From: an uncultured Pyrinomonas sp.
GTDB lineage: Bacteria; Acidobacteriota; Blastocatellia; Pyrinomonadales; Pyrinomonadaceae
Direction: 5' to 3'
Assembly: GCA_937135995.1 (NCBI GenBank)
Contig: CAKZOF010000286.1
Span: 1-5,430 of the forward strand
DNA: 5,430 nucleotides
Below are positions 4,865 through 5,430 of the stretch, in pieces. The notes under the pieces are model-generated. The model saw nothing but the letters and a program-made list of their open reading frames with translations. It did not search any database and was not told where the DNA came from. The stretch's first letter is position 1. The number at the start of each line of letters is the position of its first letter. The position numbers and the translations under genes are program-made.

Positions 4865-5430
4865 ATGGCAGAGTACAAAGATCGCATCGAGCAATGGCGC
4901 GAACTTGCGCGACGCAAGGTGCGCGAACTAGACGAGAGGTACCGCATCAAAGAGCGCGTTGAAGATGGCGCGCGCGCCGCGCAACAAGCCGCACGGCGCA
5001 GCGCCGAACGGTTGCAGTCCGAAGCCGAACGGTTGAGCGAAGAATATGAGGTGCGCCAGCGGGCGCGCCGCGCTGCCGAGCGTGCCGCACGCGCAGCGCG
5101 CGAAGCCAGCGAGCAGGAGCGCGCCGGACTGGCGCCGCGCGTGCGTGCGCTACCAGCCCGACCGGCGCGCCGCTGTCCCCTCCCAGTACTCGTCGCCGGC
5201 ACAGGTCACCTCCGCCGCGAAGCCGAAGCGCGGCCCGTCTCCGACGATGACCGAGGTGTGCACCGGTGGGCACTCGGTTCACGCGCTCTTCTGACGAGCC
5301 AATGTGCGGATGAACGCGTCAGCTGGGGCTGCGGAGAGCGAGAGTTCCAAACGAGTCGCGGGCGACAAGTTGGCGGTCCCCAGAGATCAACCACTTGCGA
5401 GAGGACGCTTCGAGCGCTCTGGAACTCTTG
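4865..5430 (+). CDS. Ala/Arg/Glu-rich coiled-coil protein, unknown function; open to window edge
   Basis: The frame from the ATG at 4865 is open for 188 codons to the right edge. GAGAGG (4851-4856) lies 8 bases before the start, and the gene follows the diguanylate cyclase by 26 bases, so the two are likely co-transcribed. Residues 1-88 are strongly helical and charged, starting MAEYKDRIEQWRELARRKVR, with almost no proline, cysteine or glycine, and look like a coiled coil or amphipathic helix. Two segments resemble each other at a 35-residue (five-heptad) distance: 26-48 (YRIKERVEDG...) and 61-83 (YEVRQRARRA...). Tyr4 precedes the first by 22 residues. I recognise no family. After about residue 88 the character changes: prolines, cysteines, tryptophans and no helix pattern. 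The gene may therefore really end, or be shifted or interrupted, near 5128. The N-terminal part is well supported; the part after 5128 is doubtful in this frame. A minus-strand Ser/Arg-rich frame over it (5202-4642) is a shadow. Confidence 0.62.
   Translation, partial: MAEYKDRIEQWRELARRKVRELDERYRIKERVEDGARAAQQAARRSAERLQSEAERLSEEYEVRQRARRAAERAARAAREASEQERAGLAPRVRALPARPARRCPLPVLVAGTGHLRREAEARPVSDDDRGVHRWALGSRALLTSQCADERVSWGCGEREFQTSRGRQVGGPQRSTTCERTLRALWNS
5129..5430. other. Stretch with conflicting coding signals, not assigned
   Basis: The coiled-coil pattern of the gene starting at 4865 ends about here. A different plus frame, codons counted from 5121 to 5291, has G or C at 52 of 57 third positions and then stops at TGA 5292-5294. 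The gene's own frame over the same bases has only about two thirds G/C thirds, as in its first part. On the minus strand, the frame 5278-5153 reads a protein-like segment (HTSVIVGDGPRFGFAAEV within it) ending at TAG 5150-5152. Upstream it is interrupted by TGA at 5279-5281 and again at 5387-5389. None of these readings matches a family I recognise. Possible explanations are a frameshift in the coiled-coil gene, a decayed opposite-strand gene, an inserted repeat, an RNA-bearing segment or an assembly junction. Confidence 0.4.
5341..5428. repeat. Inverted repeat of 9 bases with 70-base spacer
   Basis: AGAGTTCCA at 5341-5349 is the exact reverse complement of TGGAACTCT at 5420-5428. A G.U pair could extend it by one base outward. 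The right arm is preceded by the 8-base palindrome GAGCGCTC. The arms could be ends of a structured RNA or of a small element, but a 9-base match at this distance also arises by chance. The right arm is 2 bases from the window edge, so a longer match cannot be seen. Confidence 0.35.

Noticed and set aside
5160..5180. Trypsin-like GDSGAPV in a minus-strand frame
   Set aside because: There is no His or Asp triad context, the frame is short and Arg-rich, and the bases overlap the disputed stretch; a chance heptamer.
4642..5202. Minus-strand frame of 186 codons, Ser/Arg-rich
   Set aside because: Composition is what the complement of an Ala/Arg/Glu coiled coil gives; it overlaps the end of the cyclase and has no recognisable domain.
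5279..5281. In-frame TGA on the minus strand as a possible selenocysteine codon
   Set aside because: A second TGA and a TAG interrupt the same frame, no family with a redox Cys at this place is recognised, and no SECIS-like hairpin was evident.

Overview
The window is about 60% GC, compact bacterial DNA. It carries seven genes on two strands: five on the minus strand (positions 3749 down to 1) and two on the plus strand (3918 to the right edge). A YacG-type zinc protein, periplasmic or lipoprotein TlpA-like thioredoxins and a Crp/Fnr regulator suggest a Gram-negative-type bacterium. The mixture would fit Acidobacteriota (for example Blastocatellia) as well as Proteobacteria. This placement is a guess from gene content and is not demonstrated.

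Left block, minus strand. A full-length Crp/Fnr regulator (3749-3030) is followed by a 72-residue YacG gyrase inhibitor-like protein (2878-2660). After a 167-base gap, with a small hairpin just behind yacG and an AT-rich -10-like box next to the following start, comes a tight three-gene run. It consists of a lipoprotein-like thioredoxin with CGPC (2492-1929), a secreted thioredoxin with CPHC (1909-1343), and a GH15 glucoamylase/trehalase-like enzyme (1311 to the left edge, C-terminus cut off). The gaps in this run are 19 and 31 bases, so it is very probably one transcript. The GH15 gene runs off the left edge and is the longest gene here.

Right block, plus strand. A receiver-GGDEF diguanylate cyclase with GGEEF and an intact RxxD inhibitory site (3918-4838) is transcribed divergently from the Crp/Fnr gene across a 168-base region. 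Its receiver has lost the conserved lysine. It is followed after 26 bases by an Ala/Arg/Glu-rich predicted coiled-coil gene that starts at 4865 and stays open to the right edge.

The oddest stretch is about 5121-5430. The coiled-coil character ends near 5128, and a different plus frame shows third codon positions that are about 91% G/C until a stop at 5292-5294. The opposite strand also carries protein-like but stop-interrupted reading. I cannot assign this part to a family. A frameshift, a decayed gene, an inserted element or an assembly junction would each fit.

Taken together, the window combines envelope redox proteins, alpha-glucan/trehalose metabolism, gyrase control and c-di-GMP signalling. 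No CRISPR array, insertion sequence, tRNA or rRNA is visible, and no clearly new multi-gene system can be demonstrated.
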